The notes beneath the pieces were generated by a model. The model was given only the letters and a program-made list of their open reading frames with translations, was not told the DNA's origin and did not search any database. A stretch of 6,319 nucleotides of DNA. Source: Pseudomonadota bacterium. Lineage in GTDB: Bacteria > Pseudomonadota > Alphaproteobacteria > Rhizobiales > Hyphomicrobiaceae. The position numbers and the translations under genes are program-made. This document shows, piece after piece, positions 1 through 5,774 of the stretch. Every line of letters begins with the position of its first letter. Position 1 is the first letter of the stretch. The stretch is taken from positions 1 through 6,319 of the forward strand of contig JAEWCT010000175.1 of NCBI GenBank assembly GCA_023390485.1, written 5' to 3'.

Positions 1-352
1 GGTAGGGCGCGAGTTCCTTCTTCAAGACGTCGTCGTAAGCGAACGGCCAAGCTTGTGCCTTTTCCTCGATGAAGAAGTCGAACGGATTGATGACCGCCAT
101 GTCCGCCACGAGATCGACGGTGACGGAAAATTCCGTGGTCTCTTCCGGGATGACGACGCGCGCGAGGAAGTTGCCGAACGGGTCCTGCTGCCAGTTCAGG
201 AAATGCTCTTTCGGTGTGATCGTCAGCGAGTAGCTGAGAATAGGCGTCCGGCAATGCGGTGCCGGACGGAGGCGGATCACCTGCGGCGCCATACCTACCC
301 GTCGATCGTAGCGGTAGCTCGTTTGATGGGTCAGCGCGACGTGAAGGACCAT
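1..352 (-). CDS. Transglutaminase-like protein (DUF2126 type), N-terminal part, cut by window edge
   Basis: Reading the minus strand from an ATG at 352-350 gives about 117 codons with no stop, running off the left edge. The protein begins [20 protein letters not shown], then has a [15 protein letters not shown] block (about residues 23-37), NWQQDPFGN (about 53-61) and [15 protein letters not shown] (about 81-95). These are hallmarks of the bacterial transglutaminase-like N-terminal domain (β-sandwich) found in large (around 1,100 aa) proteins with a transglutaminase core and a DUF2126 region. The catalytic Cys-His-Asp core would lie beyond the window, so activity cannot be judged. Family members are probable cysteine proteases or amide-bond enzymes of unknown substrate, often clustered with ATP-grasp and alpha-E proteins. 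The ATG at 352 is chosen because the H-x-T-x-Y-x-Y-D block normally sits at the N-terminus. A weak AGGGAT lies upstream. An internal ATG at 292 would lose that block. A plus-strand frame at 53-484 is its shadow. Confidence 0.9.
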   Translation of the reverse strand, partial: MVLHVALTHQTSYRYDRRVGMAPQVIRLRPAPHCRTPILSYSLTITPKEHFLNWQQDPFGNFLARVVIPEETTEFSVTVDLVADMAVINPFDFFIEEKAQAWPFAYDDVLKKELAPY

Positions 353-487
353 GAACCGGCATTATCCCTATTTGATCGATCGCAGCGTAAGCGAGCCTTC
401 ACTGGAGGCTTGGCCCCGACCACGGAAACGAATTGGTCCCAACTGCGTTACCGGGCCAGAAGTTGTGGTACAAGCACGGGGTAGCCT

Positions 488-540
488 AAAAAGTTCGCAG
501 CTGACCATTCTGCTTCACGTTTGAGCAGAGTGCCTGCGAA
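488..540 (-). terminator. Terminator-like stem-loop on the minus strand, upstream of the transglutaminase gene
   Basis: On the plus strand TTCGCAG (494-500) pairs perfectly with CTGCGAA (534-540). Inside it 506-514 pairs with 524-532 over 9 bp with one G·T, closing a 9-base loop, with an asymmetric 5/1 internal loop between the stems. Read on the minus strand, the hairpin is followed directly by CTTTTT (493-488), the usual layout of an intrinsic terminator. No minus-strand gene ends just upstream of it. It could therefore be a leader attenuator for the transglutaminase gene, the end of a small or antisense RNA, or an insulator. The pairing is seen in the sequence; the function is inferred. 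Confidence 0.45.
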
Positions 541-561
541 AATTGAGGCCCAGTGCGATTA

Positions 562-584
562 ATAAGGGCATCTGAATGTCTTAT
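562..584. repeat. Imperfect inverted repeat (hairpin) in the peptidase leader
   Basis: ATAAGGGCAT (562-571) can pair with ATGTCTTAT (576-584) across a 4-base CTGA loop, using nine pairs including one G·T and one bulged G. No T-run follows on either strand, so it does not look like a terminator. It ends 98 bases before the peptidase start codon and could be a leader structure or part of an operator. No role can be assigned. Confidence 0.35.
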
Positions 585-682
585 CGGCAAGGTCAGACGT
601 TCCGGCGGGAAGCCACCGCTGGCATTCCGCTGCAGGCCCCGGCTAAGACCTTCGACGGGTATTGGAGCCATTGGCACACGGC

Positions 683-1762
683 ATGAAGAATTACGCCTGC
701 TCGCACTGCGGTAACACCGTGTACTTCGAAAACGTGAAGTGCGTGAAATGCAAGAACACGCTCGGCTTCGACCCGGGTGAATTGGCTATCGTCGCGATCG
801 AAGAAACCGGCCTTAGTGAGGTGACGCCCGAGGCGCCTATCTTTCGCAAGCTCAGCAGCACGCCGCACGATGTTCCGATGCGTTTTTGCGCAAATGCCGA
901 GTTTGGCGTTTGCAACTGGCTAACGCCGGAATCCGAAAGCAACGTCTTCTGCAAGGCTTGCGACCTCAACCGCCTCATACCGAACCTCTCGGAACCCGGC
1001 AGCCTGCCAGCGTGGCGCGCTCTGGAGCACGCGAAAAAGCGCCTTGTGTATTCTCTCATCCGGTTCGGTTTGCCATTCGATGGCCGGGCTTCGGCGAAAG
1101 GTCCGCTGACGTTCGACTTCGTGCGTAATGCTCTTACGGGCCACCTCGATGGCGTCGTTACGATCGACGTCAGCGAGGCCGATGCCGTCGAACGCGAACG
1201 GCAACGGCAGCACTTCGACGAGCCCTATCGTTCGCTGCTCGGTCATCTCCGTCACGAGAGTGGGCATTATTATTGGATGGTGCTTGTCGAAGAGGCCAGG
1301 CGGCTCGATGCGTTTCGCGCGCTTTTCGGCGACGAACGTAAGGACTACGACGCCGCGCTAGCGCGCCATCATAACGCCGGTCCCGCGCGCGATTGGCAGA
1401 AGCACTACGTTTCCGCTTATGCAAGCGCGCACCCATGGGAAGATTGGGCCGAGACCTGGGCGCATTATCTGCACATGGTCGATGCGCTCGATACTGCCGC
1501 GGCCGAGGGCATGGAAGGCCACGGCATTCGGCTCGACCTCCGCGACGACATCTATTCGAGCGTAACGTTTGACGCACTGATGGCAAGATGGGTGCCGTTG
1601 ACGATCGCCATGAACAGCCTCAGCCGCAGCATGGGTCACGATGATTTCTATCCCTTCGTGATACCGAGCGCCGCTTACGACAAACTCGCGTTCGTGCATC
1701 GGGTTATTCACGAACGGGCAGAGCAGCCAGCGGCCCAGGCTGCCGTCGAGGCCAAAGTTTAA
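683..1762 (+). CDS. Putative zinc-binding metallopeptidase with N-terminal zinc ribbons (COG4307 type)
   Basis: The 359-aa product has two cysteine clusters. The first is CxxC-x10-CxxC at C6, C9, C20 and C23, a classic zinc ribbon. The second is C69, C77, C90 and C93. The rest matches the putative zinc-binding metallopeptidase family (PF15887-like). H191-E192-S-G-H195 is an HExxH zinc site in the block HLRHESGHYYW, and a later conserved-looking block HPWEDWAETWAHYLH (250-264) contains E257, a likely third metal ligand. Substrate and biological role are unknown for the family. No signal peptide or membrane segment is seen, so it is probably cytoplasmic. The start is ATG 683 (MKNYACSHCG), which puts the first ribbon at the very N-terminus as in relatives. 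An in-frame TTG at 662 would add seven residues; a GGAG at 664-667 lies rather far from the ATG. It is divergent from the transglutaminase gene. Confidence 0.88.
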   Translation: MKNYACSHCGNTVYFENVKCVKCKNTLGFDPGELAIVAIEETGLSEVTPEAPIFRKLSSTPHDVPMRFCANAEFGVCNWLTPESESNVFCKACDLNRLIPNLSEPGSLPAWRALEHAKKRLVYSLIRFGLPFDGRASAKGPLTFDFVRNALTGHLDGVVTIDVSEADAVERERQRQHFDEPYRSLLGHLRHESGHYYWMVLVEEARRLDAFRALFGDERKDYDAALARHHNAGPARDWQKHYVSAYASAHPWEDWAETWAHYLHMVDALDTAAAEGMEGHGIRLDLRDDIYSSVTFDALMARWVPLTIAMNSLSRSMGHDDFYPFVIPSAAYDKLAFVHRVIHERAEQPAAQAAVEAKV

Positions 1763-1793
1763 ACTTGACTTGTCAAGTATACTTTCGCTTAAT
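1763..1793 (+). promoter_or_regulatory. Palindromic control region, likely promoter/operator of the heme operon
   Basis: Immediately after the peptidase stop, ACTTGACTTGTCAAGT (1763-1778) is a 16-base sequence with 7-base arms in perfect inverted repeat around a 2-base centre. It overlaps a second perfect palindrome, AAGTATACTT (1775-1784). TTGACT (1765-1770) makes a good -35 element with a weak -10 CTTAAT at 1788-1793 (17-base spacing). TATACT (1778-1783) is a better -10 but lacks a decent -35. A repressor on the palindrome would cover the -35. The sequence is not a match to the Irr ICE motif or to the RirA TGA-N9-TCA spacing as I know them. The palindrome could also form a weak hairpin ending the peptidase transcript, but no T-run follows. 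Confidence 0.45.
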
Positions 1794-1828
1794 GGCTCCA
1801 TTCGCCATTTGCGGGGCCTTGAACCCCG
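1791..1828 (+). promoter_or_regulatory. Two tandem hairpins in the leader of the 61-aa gene
   Basis: AATGGC (1791-1796) pairs with GCCATT (1804-1809) around a 7-base loop. CGGGG (1812-1816) pairs with CCCCG (1824-1828), also around a 7-base loop. They stand just ahead of the ribosome binding site at 1836. CTCCA (1796-1800), mostly in the first loop, is complementary to TGGAG (1835-1839), so loop-to-binding-site pairing is possible. Neither hairpin has a T-run. Structure is seen; a regulatory role is only inferred. Confidence 0.3.
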
Positions 1829-1835
1829 ATACTTT

Positions 1836-1841
1836 GGAGAG
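1836..1841 (+). promoter_or_regulatory. Ribosome binding site of the 61-aa gene
   Basis: GGAGAG; its GGAG core ends seven bases before the ATG at 1847. This is one of the best Shine-Dalgarno matches in the window and is the main evidence that the small frame after it is a real gene. Confidence 0.6.
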
Positions 1842-1846
1842 AACCC

Positions 1847-2032
1847 ATGAAACACTCGCATCTCAGCGGTGAGCGGCTCGACGTGCGCGATAACGCAGAC
1901 GCCGTGCTTGCTGCATCGATGTTCGCCGCCTCAGTCGGAATGATCTGGGATTTGGCAACTGGCCATCTCTCCGCCTTCGACCGCATGCTCGCAAATCTGT
2001 CGGAAGACGAACAATCCGACGACGGATCTTGA
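1847..2032 (+). CDS. Small protein of unknown function, first gene of the heme operon
   Basis: I do not recognise this 61-aa protein. It begins MKHSHLSGERLDVRDNADAV, has one hydrophobic or amphipathic helix-like stretch (about residues 18-37, AVLAASMFAASVGMIWDLAT) and ends in an acidic, Ser/Asp-rich tail. The central stretch could be a short membrane or partner-binding helix, but charged flanks and the Asp inside it argue against a confident membrane call. The start is supported by GGAGAG upstream. The gene lies 84 bases after the peptidase and 47 bases before the 188-aa gene on the same strand, so it is probably the promoter-proximal gene of the operon carrying hmuPTUV. A chance frame cannot be ruled out without homologues. 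Confidence 0.55.
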   Translation: MKHSHLSGERLDVRDNADAVLAASMFAASVGMIWDLATGHLSAFDRMLANLSEDEQSDDGS

Positions 2033-2079
2033 ACTTTTAGAGCGCGCCACATCGAAACCCGGCACACGGATGAGCAGTC

Positions 2080-2646
2080 ATGCGAAACAAACCTTCAAAG
2101 ACAAACGACGGCAAAGGCACTGGGGACGACGTCTGTGCGGGGCACGCACTCGGCTTCCCAATGCGGGCTGAACTCGGATTTCTGCCAATCGAAAGCGTCA
2201 CGCTCGATGTCTTTCGCTGTCTTTGCGAAATCTACACTACGGGCGCCGTGCAGCCGTGGGAAATCGCCATGAAGGAGGCCGAAGAAAAGCTCGGCACCAG
2301 CGAAGGTCCCGTGCTGGTCGGTCGCGTGACGGCTCTCCTCAGAGCGCTCAGATCCGAACGCAAGGTCGGCTTCTCCTATCTCAGCATCGGCTGCCAGCAT
2401 GTTTCGCCGGATGAACTTGCCGTGTCCGGATTGCTCAGGGCCGCGCGTGCGGGCGATGAGCGCGCATTGGAGCGCGGACTGAAACTGGCGCTCGATGGAC
2501 CCCACCCATCCGTGCGGACGCAGCTTGCGATCCGCGCGCTCGCTTCCCTGCAGTTGCGGCACATAAATCCCGGCCCAGATGTTCCCTCGGATAGCGATAG
2601 TCACGAGCTGCAAGAGCAGACTGTCCAAAGCATTTATCTTCATTAA
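2080..2646 (+). CDS. Hypothetical protein upstream of hmuP
   Basis: I do not recognise the family of this 188-aa protein. It has a polar N-terminus (about 1-27), a probably helical core (about 30-160) and a polar tail. Visible points are a C47-L-C49 pair in FRCLCEIYTTGAVQPWEIA, a C105-Q-H107 pair in YLSIGCQHVS, and an Arg-rich helix RVTALLRALRSERK (82-95). Two Cys/His pairs could bind metal or heme, but this is only inference. No signal peptide, membrane segment or known nucleotide motif is seen, so it is probably cytoplasmic. ATG 2080 lacks a strong Shine-Dalgarno sequence (only GGA at 2068-2070). An in-frame ATG at 2161 would remove just the polar extension. It ends 16 bases before hmuP, so it is almost certainly co-transcribed with the heme import genes and may serve their control or heme handling. 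Confidence 0.75.
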   Translation: MRNKPSKTNDGKGTGDDVCAGHALGFPMRAELGFLPIESVTLDVFRCLCEIYTTGAVQPWEIAMKEAEEKLGTSEGPVLVGRVTALLRALRSERKVGFSYLSIGCQHVSPDELAVSGLLRAARAGDERALERGLKLALDGPHPSVRTQLAIRALASLQLRHINPGPDVPSDSDSHELQEQTVQSIYLH

Positions 2647-2653
2647 CGGGCAT

Positions 2654-2657
2654 GGAG
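2654..2657 (+). promoter_or_regulatory. Ribosome binding site that sets the hmuP start
   Basis: GGAG, five bases ahead of the ATG at 2663. It favours this start over the longer open frame from 2579, which would overlap the end of the 188-aa gene, and over the internal ATG at 2699, which has only a GAGAGA-like site. Confidence 0.6.
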
Positions 2658-2662
2658 AAAAA

Positions 2663-2920
2663 ATGTCCGCTCGCGGCCCCTTATCGTTGATTGAGAGAAT
2701 GCCTTCAAAAAAAGTGGTCGTGGACTCGGTTCTGCGGCAAACGGGATCTAGCCCCGTCACCAAGACATCACCGCCAGACACAGACGGTCCGGCCGAAGGT
2801 AGCGTCCGATACAAGGTCGACGAACTCCTGAAGGGCAGCCGCGAAGCCATTCTTGTCCATCGCGGACAGGAATACCGCCTGCGGATTACTGCTACCGGAA
2901 AGCTCATTCTAACGAAATAA
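2663..2920 (+). CDS. hmuP: Hemin uptake protein HemP/HmuP
   Basis: The C-terminal half of this 85-aa protein (about residues 47-85) is the HemP domain (PF10636): VDELLKGSREAILVHRGQEY (51-70), followed by RLRITATGKLILTK to the end. The block E-x-x-x-V-H-x-G-x-x-Y-x-L-R and the terminal GKLILTK are diagnostic. In Bradyrhizobium japonicum HmuP is established as a coactivator of Irr-dependent heme-utilisation genes, so a regulatory role is more likely than a transport one. The usual protein is little more than this domain. Here it carries an extension of about 46 residues rich in Ser, Pro, Thr and Lys, which looks disordered. The start at ATG 2663 follows a GGAG. It lies 16 bases after the 188-aa gene and 23 bases before hmuT. 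A shorter form from 2699 (73 aa) is possible. Confidence 0.9.
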   Translation: MSARGPLSLIERMPSKKVVVDSVLRQTGSSPVTKTSPPDTDGPAEGSVRYKVDELLKGSREAILVHRGQEYRLRITATGKLILTK

Positions 2921-2930
2921 AAGGCAACTT

Positions 2931-2934
2931 GAGG
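2931..2934 (+). promoter_or_regulatory. Ribosome binding site that sets the hmuT start
   Basis: GAGG, nine bases ahead of the ATG at 2944. It supports that ATG over the in-frame TTG at 2929, which would add five residues and has only AAAAGG close upstream. Confidence 0.45.
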
Positions 2935-2943
2935 CGTTTCAAT

Positions 2944-3867
2944 ATGGGCGTGGCGACACGACGATTTGCAATTGCGAGTGCGGCTCTCACACTCGCGGGA
3001 TTATTGGCGAACACAAGCGCCCTCCGCTCAAGTGCATTGGCGGCTGACAGTCCCTCGCCGAGCGGCACGGTCCGGATTCTCTCCCTTGGCGGCGACGTGA
3101 CGGAAATCCTTTACGCGCTTGGACAAAGCGACAAGATCGTTGCCGTCGATACGACGAGCCTGTTCCCGGCGAGCGCCCTCAAAGACAAAAAATCCGTCGG
3201 ATATTTGCGTACGCTCTCTGCAGAGGGGGTTCTTTCCGTCAATCCGACACTCATCATCGCATCCGAGCAAGCGGGGCCGCCCGAGGTTGTCAAAGCGATA
3301 AAGGGCGGCGGTGTGCAATACGTCGACATTGAGGAAAAGCAGACGGCCGAAGGCGTCCCGGACAAGGTTCGGCGCATTGGCCGCATCATCGGAGCGGAAG
3401 CGGACGCGCAGAAGCTCGCTGCGAAAATCGAGGCCGATTTCGCAGCTCTCGACAACGACCGCAAGCAGATCAAAGAGCGCAAAAAGGCGCTGTTCATCCT
3501 CGCCGTTCAAAACGGGCGGGCAACGATCGGCGGTACCGGAACGGGCGCGGACGCGATCCTGCAGCTTGCTGGCATCGACAATGCGGCCGCCGGAGTGAGC
3601 GGCTACAAGCCCGTGAGCGACGAACAGCTGGCGGAGCTTGCGCCCGACGCCGTCATCGTAATGACCCGCGGCGATGGCGACCGGCATACCGGCAATCTCG
3701 CGTTGTCGTTGCCGGGCCTCAGTCAGTCGCCCGCGGCGAAGAACAAGAGACTTGTCGAGATGGACGGGCAATATCTGCTCGGGTTCGGACCGCGCGCACC
3801 TTCGGCTGCGCATGATCTGATGAACGCTCTCTATTCAGAGCCCGGCAAAACCGCTGCAACGCCGTGA
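2944..3867 (+). CDS. hmuT: Periplasmic heme-binding protein of the heme ABC importer, HmuT
   Basis: The 307-aa product is a class III (cluster A-II) solute-binding protein that captures heme in the periplasm and delivers it to HmuU. A signal peptide is clear: MGVATRRFAIASAALTLAG, then a cleavage region near ALAAD (about residues 32-35). A twin-arginine pair is present but the Tat motif is imperfect. The first lobe starts at VRILSLGGDVTEILYALG (about 43-60). SVGYLRTLSAEGVLS (84-98) carries Y87, which aligns with the heme-ligating Tyr of HmuT, ShuT and PhuT. The second lobe has ATIGGTGTGADAILQLAGID (193-212) and ends with the usual GPRAPSAAHDL. The whole protein has only two His residues (about 248 and 290), neither near AVQNGR (187-192). 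The second His ligand reported for Yersinia HmuT therefore seems absent, and heme would be held mainly by Tyr. Its stop overlaps the hmuU start by 4 bases (GTGA). Confidence 0.93.
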   Translation: MGVATRRFAIASAALTLAGLLANTSALRSSALAADSPSPSGTVRILSLGGDVTEILYALGQSDKIVAVDTTSLFPASALKDKKSVGYLRTLSAEGVLSVNPTLIIASEQAGPPEVVKAIKGGGVQYVDIEEKQTAEGVPDKVRRIGRIIGAEADAQKLAAKIEADFAALDNDRKQIKERKKALFILAVQNGRATIGGTGTGADAILQLAGIDNAAAGVSGYKPVSDEQLAELAPDAVIVMTRGDGDRHTGNLALSLPGLSQSPAAKNKRLVEMDGQYLLGFGPRAPSAAHDLMNALYSEPGKTAATP

Positions 3868-4949
3868 CCATTGCTGAAGGCAGGATTGGGTACGTTTCCA
3901 ATGCCGTCAGACCTGCTCGCGGCACGGTATTTCTTGCGCTCACCGGGCTGCTTCTGCTGTCGGCAATTCTCTCGCTCGCCATCGGTCCGACGGGCGTTTC
4001 CCTGCAATCTCTGCCCCGCGCGTTTGCGGCGGCTGCCGGTTACACAAACGACGCCAGCGCGGAACGCGACAGGCTCGTTCTGATCGATCTCAGGCTACCG
4101 CGAACTCTTCTCGCGGCGTTCGTCGGCGCGGCGCTTGCAGCGTCGGGCGCGATGATGCAGGGATTGTTCCGCAATCCCCTTGCCGATCCGGGACTCATCG
4201 GCGTTTCTTCCGGCGCCGCGCTTGCGGCAATTGCAACGATCGTTCTCGGACACGGGATCGCCGCTCCGCTGGTCGCGCCTTTTGGCATTTATGCGCTGCC
4301 GATAGCGGCGTTCTTCGGCGGTCTCGTCACGACAATCACGCTCGTTACCATCGCCTCGCGACGCGGAGAGCTTGCTGTCGGCACCTTACTGCTTGCCGGT
4401 ATTGCGATCGGCGCGTTGTCGGCTTCGCTCGGCGGATTCATTTCCTACGCGAGCGATGACCGTGAACTCAGAGACCTCACGCTCTGGTCGATGGGCAGTC
4501 TTTCCGGCGCCAGCTGGCAAAAGGTGTTGGCTGTTCTGCCTTTTGCCGCAGCGATACTTCTGGTCGTGCCTCGGCTCATGCGCGGGCTCAACGGATTTCT
4601 TCTTGGAGAGGCGGAAGCGATGCACCTCGGCATCGATATCGAACGGACGAAGCGGCTCACCATTGCGACGACGGCCGCGGCCGTTGGCGCCGCCGTGGCG
4701 GTTGCCGGTGTGATCGGCTTTGTCGGCCTTGTCGCGCCGCACGTGATGCGTCTCATTTCCGGTCCCGATCATCGCGCGGTGCTTCCGGGCAGCGCGATCC
4801 TCGGCGCGACGTTCGTCATCGTTGCCGACATCATTGCGCGGATGGCGATCCGGCCAGCGGAGCTGCCCATCGGCATTGTGCTCGCGCTCGTCGGCGCGCC
4901 CGTCTTTCTGCATCTCGTGTTGAGACGCAATATCAGTGGCGGAGGATGA
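3864..4949 (+). CDS. hmuU: Heme ABC transporter permease, FecCD family, HmuU
   Basis: This 361-aa inner-membrane protein is of normal length for FecCD/BtuC permeases, which form a homodimeric channel of about ten helices per subunit. Family marks are LRLPRTLLAAFVGAALAASG (76-95), the MMQGLFRNPLADPGLIGVSS block (97-116), the cytoplasmic coupling region GEAEAMHLGI (248-257) that contacts the ATPase, and VGLVAPHVMRL (287-297). Hydrophobic segments lie at about 21-41, 84-98, 112-130, 136-156, 170-192, 220-237, 267-292, 307-326 and 335-353. The start is GTG 3864, overlapping the hmuT stop. No Shine-Dalgarno sequence is evident, so translation is probably coupled to hmuT. No later in-frame ATG would keep the first helix. 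Confidence 0.94.
   Translation: MTIAEGRIGYVSNAVRPARGTVFLALTGLLLLSAILSLAIGPTGVSLQSLPRAFAAAAGYTNDASAERDRLVLIDLRLPRTLLAAFVGAALAASGAMMQGLFRNPLADPGLIGVSSGAALAAIATIVLGHGIAAPLVAPFGIYALPIAAFFGGLVTTITLVTIASRRGELAVGTLLLAGIAIGALSASLGGFISYASDDRELRDLTLWSMGSLSGASWQKVLAVLPFAAAILLVVPRLMRGLNGFLLGEAEAMHLGIDIERTKRLTIATTAAAVGAAVAVAGVIGFVGLVAPHVMRLISGPDHRAVLPGSAILGATFVIVADIIARMAIRPAELPIGIVLALVGAPVFLHLVLRRNISGGG
4941..4945 (+). promoter_or_regulatory. Ribosome binding site of hmuV inside the end of hmuU
   Basis: GGAGG, seven bases before the ATG at 4953 and within the last codons of hmuU. It is a full Shine-Dalgarno match and fixes the hmuV start. Confidence 0.65.
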
Positions 4950-4952
4950 GCA

Positions 4953-5774
4953 ATGCTTGAGGCCCGTCGCGTCTCAGTCCTGGCCGGTCAGAAGCGACTC
5001 ATCGATGACGTCTCGCTGACGATCACGCCCGGCCGGTTGACGGCCGTTATCGGTCCCAACGGCGCGGGTAAATCGACGCTGCTGCGCGTCATGGCGGGCG
5101 AGCTGAAGCCGAGCGAAGGCGCGGTTTTTCTCGATAGCACGAATCTCCGGCAAATGCCGGCCGCGTGTCTCGCAACGCGGCGATCGGTCGTCGCGCAGTC
5201 GACGACGCTTTCCTTTCCTTTCACTGTTCTTGAAACGGTCATGTTAGGCGCGACAGTGCCGGCCTTCGGCATTCGCGACGACGATGCAGCGGTTGTTGCG
5301 CGCGACGCATTGGCCGCTGTCGGCCTCGCAAATTTTGAAATGCGGATGCTGAACCAGCTTTCGGGCGGCGAGCGCCAGCGCGTGCATATTGCTAGAGCTC
5401 TATGCCAGTTGGCCACGGCTCCTCGGCCTGATACGGAATCGGCAGCCCTGCTGCTCGATGAGCCGACCGCGAGCCTCGATCTCAAGCATCAATGCGATGT
5501 GCTCAGCCTCATCAAAGCGCAATCCACCGAAGGGCGCGCCGTGATGCTCGTCATTCACGATCTCAATCTTGCCGCAGCATTCGCCGATGAAATCGTGCTT
5601 ATGGCCGCTGGCAAGATCGTCGGAAAAGGTAATCCAGACGACCTCTTGAATGAGGATCTGCTCAGTCACACGTTCGGGTGTCGATTGCGGGTCGTATCGT
5701 CCGACGACGGCGGGCGATTGATCCTGCCTGCGGCGATCACACGCAGAATGATAATCGGAGCAGCTGCAGAATGA
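4953..5774 (+). CDS. hmuV: Heme ABC transporter ATP-binding protein HmuV
   Basis: The 273-aa product is the cytoplasmic ATPase powering heme import through HmuU. All motifs are intact: Walker A GPNGAGKST (34-42), Q-loop Q82, signature LSGGE (136-140, followed by RQRVHIARAL), Walker B LLLDE (166-170) with catalytic E170, D-loop SLD (174-176) and H-loop H202 in VIHDLNL. A small insertion between signature and Walker B (TAPRPDTESA, about 155-164) is typical of heme-importer ATPases, which often carry it to hold more gene-specific loop sequence. The C-terminal region (about 230-273) contains the FGCRLRVV strand common in FepC/HmuV proteins. The start is ATG 4953, three bases after the hmuU stop, with GGAGG. 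Its stop overlaps the next start by 4 bases (ATGA). Confidence 0.95.
   Translation: MLEARRVSVLAGQKRLIDDVSLTITPGRLTAVIGPNGAGKSTLLRVMAGELKPSEGAVFLDSTNLRQMPAACLATRRSVVAQSTTLSFPFTVLETVMLGATVPAFGIRDDDAAVVARDALAAVGLANFEMRMLNQLSGGERQRVHIARALCQLATAPRPDTESAALLLDEPTASLDLKHQCDVLSLIKAQSTEGRAVMLVIHDLNLAAAFADEIVLMAAGKIVGKGNPDDLLNEDLLSHTFGCRLRVVSSDDGGRLILPAAITRRMIIGAAAE

Larger units (their letters stand above)
353..682. other. Divergent intergenic region, 330 bases, no gene seen
   Basis: This spacer separates the minus-strand transglutaminase gene from the plus-strand peptidase gene, so it should hold promoters for both. I could not find a convincing -35/-10 pair for either. It does hold secondary-structure potential. 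There is a small hairpin at 394-410 (AGCCT/AGGCT, 7-base loop), an 8-base palindrome GATCGATC at 374-381, the large stem-loop at 494-540 and the hairpin at 562-584. Short open frames here on either strand have no recognisable protein content and are taken as chance. Confidence 0.6.

Noticed and set aside
53..484. Plus-strand open frame of 143 codons
   Set aside because: It is the shadow of the minus-strand transglutaminase N-terminus, whose translation matches a known family; the plus translation matches nothing.
486..677. Minus-strand open frame of 63 codons in the divergent spacer
   Set aside because: GTG start, no ribosome site, no family features, and it runs through the terminator-like stem-loop; taken as chance.
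2034..2040. Possible Irr-type half-site (TTTTAGAG) before the 188-aa gene
   Set aside because: Only one half of an ICE motif is present and there is no matching second half.
2095..2907. Minus-strand open frame of 270 codons opposite the 188-aa gene and hmuP
   Set aside because: It lies antisense to hmuP, which is a firm family match, and its translation has no recognisable domain; long antisense frames are common in GC-rich coding DNA.
3028..3813. Minus-strand open frame of 261 codons opposite hmuT
   Set aside because: Antisense shadow of a clear HmuT; the translation is Arg-rich with no domain.
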